Origin: Gemmatimonadales bacterium
Lineage (GTDB): Bacteria; Gemmatimonadota; Gemmatimonadetes; Longimicrobiales; Gaopeijiaceae
DNA: 64,000 nt
Reading direction: 5' to 3'
Assembly (NCBI GenBank): GCA_007695225.1
Contig: REED01000119.1
Coordinates: 29,693-93,692, forward strand
The stretch's first letter is position 1. Every line of letters starts with the position of its first letter. Below are positions 8,724-17,787 of the stretch, in pieces. The notes beneath the pieces are model-generated. The model searched no databases and was not told the DNA's origin. It worked only from the letters and a program-made list of their open reading frames with translations. A program made the translations under genes and the position numbers.

Positions 8724-10289
8724 ATGCTCCGTCGTCCCTCGACGCTCCGTCGGCTTCCGACCGGCTTCCTCGGCCTGGTGCTCGTGGTGTCCCTGGCCCC
8801 GGGACTCCACGCCCAGAACTCCCCAACCGCCGTCGCTGCGCAGGACCCGGCGGCGGTGATCACCGCCGAATCCCTCTACAACCGGATCTACTTCCTGGCG
8901 TCCGACGGGCTCCGCGGTCGGGATACGCCCAGCCCCGGCCTGGAGGCGGCTGCCGCGTACCTGGTGAGCGAGCACCGGCGAGCCGGACTGGAACCGGCCG
9001 GTGAAGACGGCACCTTCTACCAGCGCTATCCCTTCCGCCTGGTCGGTCCGGACCTGGAGAACGTCTCCCTCGAGCTCCAGGGGATCGATGCGCAGGCACC
9101 GGTTCAGGTGGGAACCAACGCCTTCGTGCGGGGAGGAGCGGAAGAAGGGGTCGGAGGCGAGTTGGTGTTCGTCGGGGACGTGGACGCAGCGCCCCCGGAG
9201 CCCGGCTCGCTGGAGGCACGGGTCGCCGTGGTATCCACCCCCGGCGAGTGGGGAAACGCCCTCTTCCAGCTCTCCAACCGCCAGGCCCGCTTCGCCCGGC
9301 TGAGCGGGGCCCGGGCGGTAATCCATGTCCTGGATGGGGAATTCCCCACCACGGCCCTCTCCCAGCTGGCCCCCCAGTTCGCCTCTCCCTCCTGGGTCCT
9401 GGGGGAACAGGCGCCCTTCCCCCAGATCTACCTGGCGAGGGAGGTAGCGGTCCGGGTGATCCCCGAGCTGGATGAGCTCACCGCCCGGGCAGACCGGGGG
9501 GACCGCTTCCAGGCGCCCACCGGGACTCGGCTGGTGGGGGAGCTCCCCCTTGAGGTTCTGCAGGACGCGCGACCGGCCAATGTGGTGGCCATGCTCCCCG
9601 GGAGCGATCCCGTCCTCCGGGATGAGTACGTGGTCCTCTCGGCCCACTACGACCACGTGGGGGTGGGGACCCCGGTGGACGGGGACTCCATCTACAACGG
9701 CGCCGACGACAACGCTTCCGGAACGGCGGTCCTCCTGGAGGTGGCCCGGGCCCTGGCCCTCATGGACGAGGCGCCCCGACGCTCGGTGGTCTTCGTCCAC
9801 GTGAGCGGCGAGGAGAAGGGGCTCCTGGGCTCGGAGTGGTTCGTGGACCATCCCACCATCGATCTGGATCGGGCGGTGGCGAACATCAATGCCGACATGG
9901 TGGGAGGGGACGCCCACCCCGATACGCTGGTGGTCATCGGGAAGGAGTACTCCACCCTGGGACCCCTGGTGGACCGGATCAACGAGGGGATGCCGGAGCT
10001 GAATCTCGTCACCTCCGATGATCTGTGGCCGGAACAGCGCTTCTTCTTCCGTTCGGACCAGTTCCACTTCATGCGGAAGGAGATCCCCTCCCTCTTCTTC
10101 TTCACCGGGGTACACGAGTGCTATCACCAGCCCTGCGACACGGTGGATTTCGTGGACCATGACAAGGCGGCCCGGGTGGCGCGCCTGCTGCTGCACTCGG
10201 TCCTGGAGATCGCCAACCAGGAGGAGCGGCCCGAGTGGGACCCCGCCGGGCTCGAGGAAGTGCGTCAGCTCACCTCCGGTGGGCGCTGA
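8724..10289 (+). CDS. Secreted M28-family zinc aminopeptidase
   Basis: 521 residues with a signal peptide (about 1-32, cleaved near LHAQ). A PA-like insert lies before the catalytic domain. The metal-binding residues are visible in SAHYDHVG (about 305), GADDNASG (about 327), VSGEEKGLLG (catalytic Glu, about 361) and NINADMVGG. The last ligand is in the HECYHQPCDT region. It probably trims peptides in the periplasm or outside. AAGGA lies about 9 nt upstream of the ATG. The stop overlaps the GTG of sfsA by 11 nt, so the two are likely co-transcribed. Proteases of this type recur in the window (see 40275-41978). Confidence 0.9.
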   Translation: MLRRPSTLRRLPTGFLGLVLVVSLAPGLHAQNSPTAVAAQDPAAVITAESLYNRIYFLASDGLRGRDTPSPGLEAAAAYLVSEHRRAGLEPAGEDGTFYQRYPFRLVGPDLENVSLELQGIDAQAPVQVGTNAFVRGGAEEGVGGELVFVGDVDAAPPEPGSLEARVAVVSTPGEWGNALFQLSNRQARFARLSGARAVIHVLDGEFPTTALSQLAPQFASPSWVLGEQAPFPQIYLAREVAVRVIPELDELTARADRGDRFQAPTGTRLVGELPLEVLQDARPANVVAMLPGSDPVLRDEYVVLSAHYDHVGVGTPVDGDSIYNGADDNASGTAVLLEVARALALMDEAPRRSVVFVHVSGEEKGLLGSEWFVDHPTIDLDRAVANINADMVGGDAHPDTLVVIGKEYSTLGPLVDRINEGMPELNLVTSDDLWPEQRFFFRSDQFHFMRKEIPSLFFFTGVHECYHQPCDTVDFVDHDKAARVARLLLHSVLEIANQEERPEWDPAGLEEVRQLTSGGR

Positions 10290-11142
10290 GGGCGACCCGG
10301 GGGAGGGGACGGGCATCCATGTCCCCTTCGCCGGGAAACTCCGGCCCGGGGTCTTCCTGGCCCGCCCGAATCGGTTCCTCTGCCGGGTCCTCCTGGACGG
10401 GCCGCCGGGGACGCCCATGGGGGACCCGGTGGAGGCTCACCTTCCCGATCCGGGGCGCCTGAAGGAACTCCTGGTGCCGGGTCGCCGGGTCCGGGTTGAG
10501 GCGGCCCCCAATCCCAACCGGCGCACCCCGTGGACCCTCCGACTGGTGGAGTCGCCGCACCGGTCGGACCGACCCGACCGTGAGGACTGGATCTCCCTGG
10601 ACACCACCCTCCCCAACCGACTGGTGGCACAGGGGCTCAAGGAGGGGCTGCTGGAGGAGTTCGCGGGGTGGGAACTGGTCCGCGCTGAAGTCACCCGGGG
10701 AGGAAGCCGGTTCGACTTCCTCCTGGCCCGGGATGTGGATTCCGGGGAGGTGGATCGCCGGGAGCTGGACCCCCGGAAAGTGGATCCCGGGGAGGTGGTC
10801 TCCGGAGATGCGGCCTCCCGGGACGAGCTTCTCCTGGAGGTGAAGAGCGTCACCCTGGTGGAGGAGGGCTTGGCCCTCTTCCCCGACGCGGTGACGGCAC
10901 GGGGGCGACGACACCTGGAGGAACTCACCGAGATCGTCCAGGAAGGCGGCCATGCGGCGGTCCTCTTCGTCGCCCAGCGGGAAGACGTCCGGGAGATCCG
11001 GGCCGCCGCAGCCATCGATCCCGCCTTCGCCCGGGCCTTGGAGAAGGCCATCCAGGCCGGTGTGCGGGTGCTGGGACGCCGGTGCCGCGTGGACCCGCAG
11101 GGGGTCGAACTCCTGGGGCCGGTACCGGCCGGGCCCGGATGA
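10279..11142 (+). CDS. sfsA: SfsA-family protein with a repeat-encoded insert
   Basis: SfsA family (sugar fermentation stimulation homologue; nuclease-like fold, nucleic-acid binding in E. coli). Visible family signatures: VEAHLPDPGRLKELL, SRFDFLL, LLEVKSVTLVEEGLALFPDA, TARGRRHLEELTE and AVLFVAQRED. The usual length is about 235 residues; this one has 287. Much of the excess is a run of six 5-residue repeats (about residues 153-182) placed exactly between the SRFDFLL strand and the LLEVKS strand, encoded by a 15-bp tandem array. The GTG start overlaps the M28 gene by 11 nt. The insert should form a charged surface loop and need not harm the fold. Confidence 0.88.
   Translation: MGAEGDPGEGTGIHVPFAGKLRPGVFLARPNRFLCRVLLDGPPGTPMGDPVEAHLPDPGRLKELLVPGRRVRVEAAPNPNRRTPWTLRLVESPHRSDRPDREDWISLDTTLPNRLVAQGLKEGLLEEFAGWELVRAEVTRGGSRFDFLLARDVDSGEVDRRELDPRKVDPGEVVSGDAASRDELLLEVKSVTLVEEGLALFPDAVTARGRRHLEELTEIVQEGGHAAVLFVAQREDVREIRAAAAIDPAFARALEKAIQAGVRVLGRRCRVDPQGVELLGPVPAGPG
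10735..10824 (+). repeat. sfsA: Six 15-bp tandem units inside sfsA
   Basis: Units 10735-10749, 10750-10764, 10765-10779, 10780-10794, 10795-10809 and 10810-10824. They encode VDSGE, VDRRE, LDPRK, VDPGE, VVSGD and AASRD. The first unit type is close to GTGGATTCCGGGGAG. The reading frame is kept because the unit is a multiple of three. Confidence 0.85.
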
Positions 11143-11175
11143 CCCGGCTCCCTCCAGGGGCAGGTCCACTGTCCG

Positions 11176-11247
11176 GACCGACTCTCAGACCGACCCCCAG
11201 ACCGACCCCCAGACCGACCCTCAGACCGACCCTCAGACCGACCCTCA
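11176..11247. repeat. Six 12-bp tandem units that begin at the addA-like stop codon
   Basis: Six units of GACCGACCCTCA (plus sense; first units have TC or CC variants) at 11176-11187, 11188-11199, 11200-11211, 11212-11223, 11224-11235 and 11236-11247. The last TCA is the stop codon of the minus-strand helicase-nuclease gene. Read on the minus strand, each unit starts with TGA or TGG in the gene's own frame. Confidence 0.9.
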
Positions 11248-14200
11248 GATGGTCCGGGTAACCCCCGCCTCGAGGAAGACGAGGAGGGCCTCTACCCGCT
11301 CCACCGGGACCCGGAACCGGGTGGCCATGGCCCGCCGATAGGCCTGGAGTTGAGGATGGTAGAGGGCCATCCGCTCCTCCAGCTCCCGGGCCGCCTCTGC
11401 GGCGTCGGACGAAAACCGGTCCGTCTTGAAGTCCACCACCTGGACCCGTTCCGTCGTCCGGTCGGGGCCGGGGAAACGAAGGAGTCGGTCCACACTCCCC
11501 GAGAGGATCCTTCCTCCGTCCCGGTGGAGGAAGGGGAGCTCCTGCTCCACCTCCGTCCCCGGAGGGAGGCGGTCCCGGGAGAGCACGGCCTGGAGCGGCT
11601 CCTCGCCGAGCCAGGTATGGAACCGGCCCAGGAGGGAGGTGAGTCCCGGCTCCTTCATCCCCAACTCCCGGCCCCTGGCTCGCAGGGCCCCTTCCTCGGG
11701 AATGCCCTCCTCCACCCACTCCACCATCTCCAACCAGGCGTGGACCACCGATCCCCGGAGGCGGGCCCCGCCTCCTCCCATCCGGAGGAGATCCGCCACG
11801 GTCCGGGTCTCCTCCCCTTCGAGGGCGGAAGGGGTCACCCGGGGGAGGAATCGACGCCGGTCCCGAACCGGGGCCATGGGGATCGCGGGTGGCCCCTGGG
11901 GGAGAGAGGAGGGGGCGGGGGATCGGAGATCCGGCCCTCTTCCCTCCTCTCCCTCTTCTTCCTTCCGGCCCTCTTCCTCCCGGTCCGCGGCGCCCGCCAT
12001 CCCCTTCCCCACACCCCCCGTCCCCTTCCCCGCGTGGTCCGCCCAGTCCGGATCCCCCTCCTCCAGGAGCACCCCCACGCTCCCTTCCCGGCGAAGGGGC
12101 TCCGCTCCCTCCACCCCCAGACCCTCCCGGATGAGCTGGGCCGGGGTCGACTTCCCTTCCCGCCCCTCCTCCACCACCAGGAGCAGAGCGTGACGCGCCC
12201 GGGTCAGGGCCACATAGAGCCCCCCCAGTTCGTCGTGGAATGCGGTGGCGCCCTGGTGGAGTACCGCCTGGGACACTTCTGGGAAGAGGCCCAGGAAATC
12301 CCGCGGGACAGGGGGAAAGATGCGCTGGATGGGGCCCGCCGGCTCCCCTCGCACCGGGATGGGACCGGCCCGACCTCCTCCCCCCTTCCGGAAGCTGGAC
12401 TCCAGCTCGGGGAGGACGACCGCGTCGAACTCCAGCCCCTTGGAGGCGTGGATGGTCATGACCCGGACCCGGGCCCCGCCGGGAGCTTCCATCCGTGTCG
12501 CCTCCACCCGCCGGATGAACGCCCCGGGGCGGAGAGGAGGCCGGGCGGCGTCCTGACGGTAGCCGAGCTCCACCAGCTGTCCCAGTCGGACCCTCTCCCG
12601 GGGAGAGGCCCGGGAGATCAGGACCCGGGTCCATCGGTCCAGCACCGGACCGTAGCCCTCCTGGAGAAGTCGGCGACGAACCCCGGAGGAGACCCGGTCT
12701 GCCTGCGCGTCCGAGGTCCAGTCCACGAACCCCACCGCTTCTCCCAGGGAAGAGGTGGCCACGATGTACCGGGCCAACCGATCCCCGGGATGGTCCGCCA
12801 CCCGAAGGAGGGCCAGGAGCGGATGGACGGGCCAGGCATCCAGCACCGGCCCCCCTCCCTCCTCGCTCACCGGAATCTCCCGGCGACGGAGCTCCCAGAT
12901 CATCCGGTTCACCGCCTTCCCGGTACGGCAGAGGACACCCACGGTGGCCCCAGGCGCCGTCCGGTGGAGGCGGTGCACCTCGTCGGCGGCGGCGGCGACC
13001 ACCCCGGGACGGAGTTGGCGCCTCCCCTCCTCGGGAGGGCTCTGCACCACCCGGAGGAATCCCGGAAGGTCCGGAAAGGCCGCCTCGTGGTGGGGAAAAT
13101 CCCGGGCCCATTCCCGGGCGGCCATGGCCTCGTGTTCCTGGTCCAGGACCGGTGAGGCCGGGAATCGGGCGCAGATGCGGTTCACCGCATCCAGGATCAC
13201 GGGGGAGGACCGGTAGCTCTTCTTGAGGGCGTCGGTGGGGATCCCGGAGCGAAGGCTGATGCGCTCCAGGAGCCGCGGCTCCCCCCCTCGCCAGCCATAG
13301 ATGGACTGTTTGGGGTCGGCCACCACCACCACCGCCCGCTCGCCCTCGTGTCCCTGGAGGATCTCCTCCGCCAGCGGCTCAAGGGCCCGCCACTGGAGCG
13401 CGGAGGTGTCCTGGAACTCGTCCAGGAGGAGGTGGCGGATCCGTCCGTCCAGGCGGAAGTAGATCTCTCCCCCCCGCTCGGTGGTCCCGGTACTCAGAAG
13501 GAGGTGGGGGATGTCCTCGAAGCGGTAGAGGCTCCGGCGGCTCTGCTCCGCCACGAAGGCCGCCTCGAATCCTTCCGCCAGCCGCCCCAACGCCTGGGCC
13601 CGGCCCTGGAGGCCGGGAAGGAGGTCCCGCCGGGCCAGTCTCCCCGCCTCCCGGGCCAGTCCTTCCCACTCGGACGATATCTCGTGGCGGGAGAAGGCCT
13701 CCTTTCCGGAGAACACTGCAGCGAAGACGCCCTTCCCCAGGAGCCCCTTCCAATCCCGATTCCGAAGGTCCGCCTGGTGGGCCTGGGCGGCGCCGGACCA
13801 GCGGCTGTCCGGGGTCCCCTTCTTCGTCAGGGGCAGCTCCGCCTCCCCCACGCGCCGGGCCAGCGCCTCCAGCTCGGAACGAGCCGGGGGATCCTCGTCG
13901 GCCTCCGACGCGAACCCCCAGGGATGGGGCTCACGGGGATCCAGTTCCCGGGCCACCCGCTGAATCCCCTCCACCACCGCCAGTAGCTCGGCATGGACCC
14001 CCCGGCCCACGTCGCCGGCTCGATGGAGGCGGAGGAGCTCTCCCATCTCCCTTCGATCCACGTCCGCCAGGAGCCGGTCCACGGCGGCGGTGACCAGCGC
14101 TTCTCCATCCGCCGTGTCTGCCACCTCCCACCCGGGGGCCAGCCCCATTTCCAGGGAGAAGGCCCGGGCGACCCGGTGGAAGAAGGCGTCCAGGGTGGAG

Positions 14201-14580
14201 ACGTTCATCCGGTGGAGCGCCTCCACCGCCTGGGTCAGGAGGGCCTCCACCCGGGCCGGATCCAGGGGGGGAGCCCCGGGGAGTCCGGCGTGGACCGCCA
14301 GCGCGGTCCGCTCCTTCTCGTCCACCACGGCTCGGGCCAGGCGAATCAGGACCCGCTCCAGGATCTCTCCCGCCGCCTTCCGGGTGAAGGTGGAGGCCAG
14401 GATCTCCTGCGCGGGGACCCCGGCGTTCAGGAGCCCGATGATCCGGGAGGAGAGGCGAAAGGTCTTCCCCGTCCCGGCGGAGGCAAGGACGATCTCCCGG
14501 GGGAGGGTGGGGCCGAGTGGCGGCGCGCTCCCTCCGTCGGGGTCATCCAACCGGCGCTGCTCCCGGGTCGCGTCATCCAT
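11245..14580 (-). CDS. UvrD/AddA-like helicase-nuclease (RecB-type subunit)
   Basis: 1111-residue superfamily 1A helicase with a C-terminal RecB-type nuclease, acting in double-strand-break end resection. Walker A ASAGTGKTF is at about 33-41, Walker B LLLDEFQDT in mid protein, then ADPKQSIYGWRGGEP, KKSYRSSPVILDAVN, IHASKGLEFDAVVLPE and GLYVALTRARHALLLV. The nuclease core is QVVDFKTD at about 1046-1053. ATG 14580 overlaps the stop of the upstream nuclease gene by 8 nt and has GGAGAT close by. A low-complexity Glu-rich linker (about 860-890) separates the helicase and nuclease parts. The name addA is likely but the RecB/AddA choice is not certain. Confidence 0.85.
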   Translation of the reverse strand: MDDATREQRRLDDPDGGSAPPLGPTLPREIVLASAGTGKTFRLSSRIIGLLNAGVPAQEILASTFTRKAAGEILERVLIRLARAVVDEKERTALAVHAGLPGAPPLDPARVEALLTQAVEALHRMNVSTLDAFFHRVARAFSLEMGLAPGWEVADTADGEALVTAAVDRLLADVDRREMGELLRLHRAGDVGRGVHAELLAVVEGIQRVARELDPREPHPWGFASEADEDPPARSELEALARRVGEAELPLTKKGTPDSRWSGAAQAHQADLRNRDWKGLLGKGVFAAVFSGKEAFSRHEISSEWEGLAREAGRLARRDLLPGLQGRAQALGRLAEGFEAAFVAEQSRRSLYRFEDIPHLLLSTGTTERGGEIYFRLDGRIRHLLLDEFQDTSALQWRALEPLAEEILQGHEGERAVVVVADPKQSIYGWRGGEPRLLERISLRSGIPTDALKKSYRSSPVILDAVNRICARFPASPVLDQEHEAMAAREWARDFPHHEAAFPDLPGFLRVVQSPPEEGRRQLRPGVVAAAADEVHRLHRTAPGATVGVLCRTGKAVNRMIWELRRREIPVSEEGGGPVLDAWPVHPLLALLRVADHPGDRLARYIVATSSLGEAVGFVDWTSDAQADRVSSGVRRRLLQEGYGPVLDRWTRVLISRASPRERVRLGQLVELGYRQDAARPPLRPGAFIRRVEATRMEAPGGARVRVMTIHASKGLEFDAVVLPELESSFRKGGGGRAGPIPVRGEPAGPIQRIFPPVPRDFLGLFPEVSQAVLHQGATAFHDELGGLYVALTRARHALLLVVEEGREGKSTPAQLIREGLGVEGAEPLRREGSVGVLLEEGDPDWADHAGKGTGGVGKGMAGAADREEEGRKEEEGEEGRGPDLRSPAPSSLPQGPPAIPMAPVRDRRRFLPRVTPSALEGEETRTVADLLRMGGGGARLRGSVVHAWLEMVEWVEEGIPEEGALRARGRELGMKEPGLTSLLGRFHTWLGEEPLQAVLSRDRLPPGTEVEQELPFLHRDGGRILSGSVDRLLRFPGPDRTTERVQVVDFKTDRFSSDAAEAARELEERMALYHPQLQAYRRAMATRFRVPVERVEALLVFLEAGVTRTI

Positions 14581-17500
14581 CGGACATCTCCTCCTCTCCC
14601 TCCTCACCATCCTCACTCGGGGGCGCCAGGATGCCCACCCCCAGGAGCGGGCCCATGTCGTCGGACACCCGGGCCCTGGCGAGGCGGGCCGGGTCGAAGG
14701 TCACCCACTCCCCCCGGAGGAGGGGCCGGAGAACCTCCCGGGCCTGTTCATCCGCCTCCGCCAGCTCCTCCGCGGTCCAGTCCGCCCGGAGGATTCCCAC
14801 CGTCTCCAGCTTCCGGGGAAGGTTGTAGTAGGCCAGGTGGAGGGGTGCACCCGCTCCCGGGGCCTCCCCCCCCGACGCCCCCGGTGCCCCCGATGCCCTT
14901 CCCGACCCCTCCCGCAAGGCCCCGAGGGCTTCCAGGGGCTCCCCTCCGGCCCCCACCAGGCGAGGCGCCACGTGACGGTAAAGGGGAAGCTGGAGGTCCA
15001 CCCACTCCCGAAGCGGCCCCCGCCCCTTCCGATGGGTCTGATCGGGGCTCCGGCCCACCTCGGAGGTCTTGTAGTCCAGGAGGAGCCACCCCTCTTCCGG
15101 ATGCCGGTCCACCCGGTCCACCCTCCCGGTGAGGAAGACGGAATCGGTATCCACCGGGAACGGGACCCCTTCCGGAGGCGTGCCCGTCTCCACCGCCACC
15201 ACCTCCCACCCCTGGGCCCGATGCGCCGCCTCGACCCGGGCCAGCGCACCCAGCCGGAGGGCGAGTTGGGAGAGCTGGATCTGAACCGCCGGGAGGGGGC
15301 GGGTTCCGAACCGGCGCCGCCCCTCCTCACGGAGGGCCTCTTCCAGACCTCGAGCCAGGCGGCCCGCGTCCTTTTCCCCCCGGAGTTCCCTCCCCAGCGT
15401 CTCCAGGACCCGATGGGCGAGCCCTCCGAACCCCATGGCCTCCATCTCCCTCCCCTCGTCGTCCACCCAGCGGTCCGGGGAGGCGCCGCCCACCCTCCGC
15501 CCCAGGAGCCAGAGGTACGGGTCGGCCAGGAGAGAGGCGAAGGCGGTGACCCGGATCCGGAGGGGAAGTCCGGGGGGGGCCAGGGAGAGCTCCGGGGGAA
15601 GGGATACGCCGGCTTCCTGGAGCCCGTTGTCCGGAGGGGGCGGGGAACTCCCGGGAGCGGGCGGGGCGCCCCCGGGAGCCGCCGGTGCCTCCCCCTTGTC
15701 ATCCAGATACTGAAGGATCCGTCGGGCCACCTCCGGAGGAGTCCCCTGGAGAAGGAGGGGTGACGGGCGGAGGGGATCCCCCGAGACTCCCCGTCGCCCC
15801 GAGACCAGCACCGTCCCCTCGCGGCTCTCGAGAATGGCGGTGAGACGATAGGCGTCTCGAGCGCGCCGGGCGCGGTTGTCGGGGATCCCCAGCGCGACCC
15901 GGAGGGCATCGGGAAGGAAGGGATGACCCACCACCGCCGCCGGCAGGTGGGGGTCGTTCACCCCCGCCAACAGGAGGACCGGGGCATCGTCCAGGTGGAG
16001 TTCCAGCCACCCCAACGCCTCCACCGCCGCCTCCTCTTCCGGAGGCGGGACGACCTCCCCCTCCATCTCCGAGAGGAGGATCCGGATGAGGGTCGCCCCG
16101 CTCACCCCGGGAGTGAATCCCGGGGAGGCGGCCCCAGCGGCGCCGGCGCCGCCCGCCGCCTCTGCCTCACCCAGCAGTCCCCGGAGAACCGAAAGGAAGG
16201 CCATGAGATCACGGTCCCCGGGGACGTTCTCCCGAAGGGCCCGATCCCCATGGATGGCCTGGAAGAACCGGCCCAGGGGTTCCGCCCACTCCGAAAGGGG
16301 CCGGGACTCCCGCAGCTCCCCCAGGAGGGATCCCATCCGACCCCGGAGGAACTCGACGCGGCGCAGGGCCCGGTCCTCGGGGGGCCCGGGAAGGGAGCCC
16401 CCTCCCAGCTTCCCCGGAAGGGCGGCCTGGCGATAGGCATCGAGATTCCGGAGCGTCTCCCCTGCGGCCAACCCCTCGCCCTGAAGCCAGCCCTCCAGGT
16501 CCGGGTGCCGGAGGAGGGAGGCCAGCGCGGAAACGTCGTCGTCGTCCAGGAACCGGGCCACCGCCTCCAGGAGGAGGAAGGGACGGGTGCGGTCCAGCGG
16601 CCTCCCGGCGGGGTCCCGGAGGGGGACGCCCCTCTCCTCGAGGACTCGGAGCAGGAAGGGGGTGAGGTCCGGATCCGCCACGCCCACCACCACCTCTTCG
16701 GGGGAGCGGCGGCCTCCAAGGTCCGCCATTTCCCGGGCTACCCGCTCCGCCTGATCCGCCGGTCCCCCCTCCACGAACGCCCGGGCCCGGACCAGGGGCA
16801 CCTCTCGACCCCACCATTCCTGGGGGAGGATCGTCCCATCGGGGTGGAAGCGATGGCCTTCCGACTCCGGGGCATGGATGAGGACCTGCACCGGGAGCTG
16901 AAGGGTGGTCAGCATCTCCCGAACCACTCCCGGCAGCTCCGGGATCGCCACCAGCCAGAGGGGCCCAGGCGCAGAGACGGAGCCGTCCGCCAGGGCATGG
17001 CGTCGGGCTTCCTCCCGGTCCATCCATCCGCCCCTGGCCAGGAGGCGAAGGACTTGCCCCTGCACCTCCTGAAGGGCATCCCAGCGAGGGCCATCGTCGA
17101 AGAGGGAGGCGCGGGCGAAGACCTGGGCCACGTCCTGGAAGGTAAGGCCCTCCGCCGCCAGCTCACGATGGAGTTCCTCCACCAACCGTGCCAGCGCCAG
17201 CCAGCCGGGAAGGTCCCCTGCTGCGGGTGGGCGGGAGGTGAGCAGGCGGAGGCGATGATCGGGAAGCTCCTGGAGGGCACGGGCCCAGGCCATGCGAGCC
17301 GCCAGCCCCGGCGGCGGGGGGCGTTCCGGAAGGTAGAGTCGCTCAGGGAGCACTCCTGCGGTGACCACCTGGGGGGGGCGGAGGGCCAGACCCCGCGCCT
17401 CAGACCCTTCCAGGAGGAGCTCCTGGAGTCGCCGGCCCGCCCGAGATCCAGGGACCACCACCAGGTGCTGGGAAAGGTCCAGCTCCCCCGCCCGACCACC

Positions 17501-17593
17501 GGGGCCGTCCCAGGCCAGGAGTCGCTCCGCCGCCCCATGGAGGGCTGGACGATCCCAACCCAGGAACAGGGGATGAAAGGAGGCTGGCGGCAT
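14573..17593 (-). CDS. AddB/RecC-like PD-(D/E)XK exonuclease subunit
   Basis: 1006 residues, encoded directly upstream of and overlapping the helicase-nuclease gene by 8 nt. The N-terminal part resembles an inactivated helicase of the AddB/RecC kind (VVPGSRAGRRLQELLL, without a Walker A lysine). A PD-(D/E)XK nuclease is at the C-terminus with GRVDRVD and LLDYKT (about 815-845). Together the pair would form a two-subunit end-resecting helicase-nuclease. The start ATG 17593 was chosen because upstream codons (to 17887) are Pro/Arg-rich and lack family character. Ala/Gly/Pro-rich linkers interrupt the middle and the C-terminus, where codon use is most extreme in GC. Confidence 0.8.
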   Translation of the reverse strand: MPPASFHPLFLGWDRPALHGAAERLLAWDGPGGRAGELDLSQHLVVVPGSRAGRRLQELLLEGSEARGLALRPPQVVTAGVLPERLYLPERPPPPGLAARMAWARALQELPDHRLRLLTSRPPAAGDLPGWLALARLVEELHRELAAEGLTFQDVAQVFARASLFDDGPRWDALQEVQGQVLRLLARGGWMDREEARRHALADGSVSAPGPLWLVAIPELPGVVREMLTTLQLPVQVLIHAPESEGHRFHPDGTILPQEWWGREVPLVRARAFVEGGPADQAERVAREMADLGGRRSPEEVVVGVADPDLTPFLLRVLEERGVPLRDPAGRPLDRTRPFLLLEAVARFLDDDDVSALASLLRHPDLEGWLQGEGLAAGETLRNLDAYRQAALPGKLGGGSLPGPPEDRALRRVEFLRGRMGSLLGELRESRPLSEWAEPLGRFFQAIHGDRALRENVPGDRDLMAFLSVLRGLLGEAEAAGGAGAAGAASPGFTPGVSGATLIRILLSEMEGEVVPPPEEEAAVEALGWLELHLDDAPVLLLAGVNDPHLPAAVVGHPFLPDALRVALGIPDNRARRARDAYRLTAILESREGTVLVSGRRGVSGDPLRPSPLLLQGTPPEVARRILQYLDDKGEAPAAPGGAPPAPGSSPPPPDNGLQEAGVSLPPELSLAPPGLPLRIRVTAFASLLADPYLWLLGRRVGGASPDRWVDDEGREMEAMGFGGLAHRVLETLGRELRGEKDAGRLARGLEEALREEGRRRFGTRPLPAVQIQLSQLALRLGALARVEAAHRAQGWEVVAVETGTPPEGVPFPVDTDSVFLTGRVDRVDRHPEEGWLLLDYKTSEVGRSPDQTHRKGRGPLREWVDLQLPLYRHVAPRLVGAGGEPLEALGALREGSGRASGAPGASGGEAPGAGAPLHLAYYNLPRKLETVGILRADWTAEELAEADEQAREVLRPLLRGEWVTFDPARLARARVSDDMGPLLGVGILAPPSEDGEEGEEEMSDG

Positions 17594-17787
17594 GGGCAGC
17601 GGATGGGGACGCGAGGGATGAAGGGCTGGTGATGGGGGCCGACGGGGGCCCGGGAGGGGCCTGATCCGGAGACCAGACCGGCAAGGTGACCCCGTCCACC
17701 CTGGGGGGAAAGGGGAGAGGGAAAGGGGAGGAGCCCAGGGGAAGGGTGCAGGGGAGCGCTCCCTCTGCCACCGCCTTCCGGTGAGCG

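Noticed and set aside
11176..11247. A CRISPR-like array
   Set aside because: Units are adjacent with no spacers and are only 12 bp; this is a simple tandem repeat.
11350..17632. Long open frames (about 570-600 codons) on the plus strand opposite the helicase-nuclease genes
   Set aside because: They are antisense to two genes with clear helicase and nuclease motifs, have Pro/Arg/Gly-rich composition and no domain. Long antisense frames are expected at this GC content.
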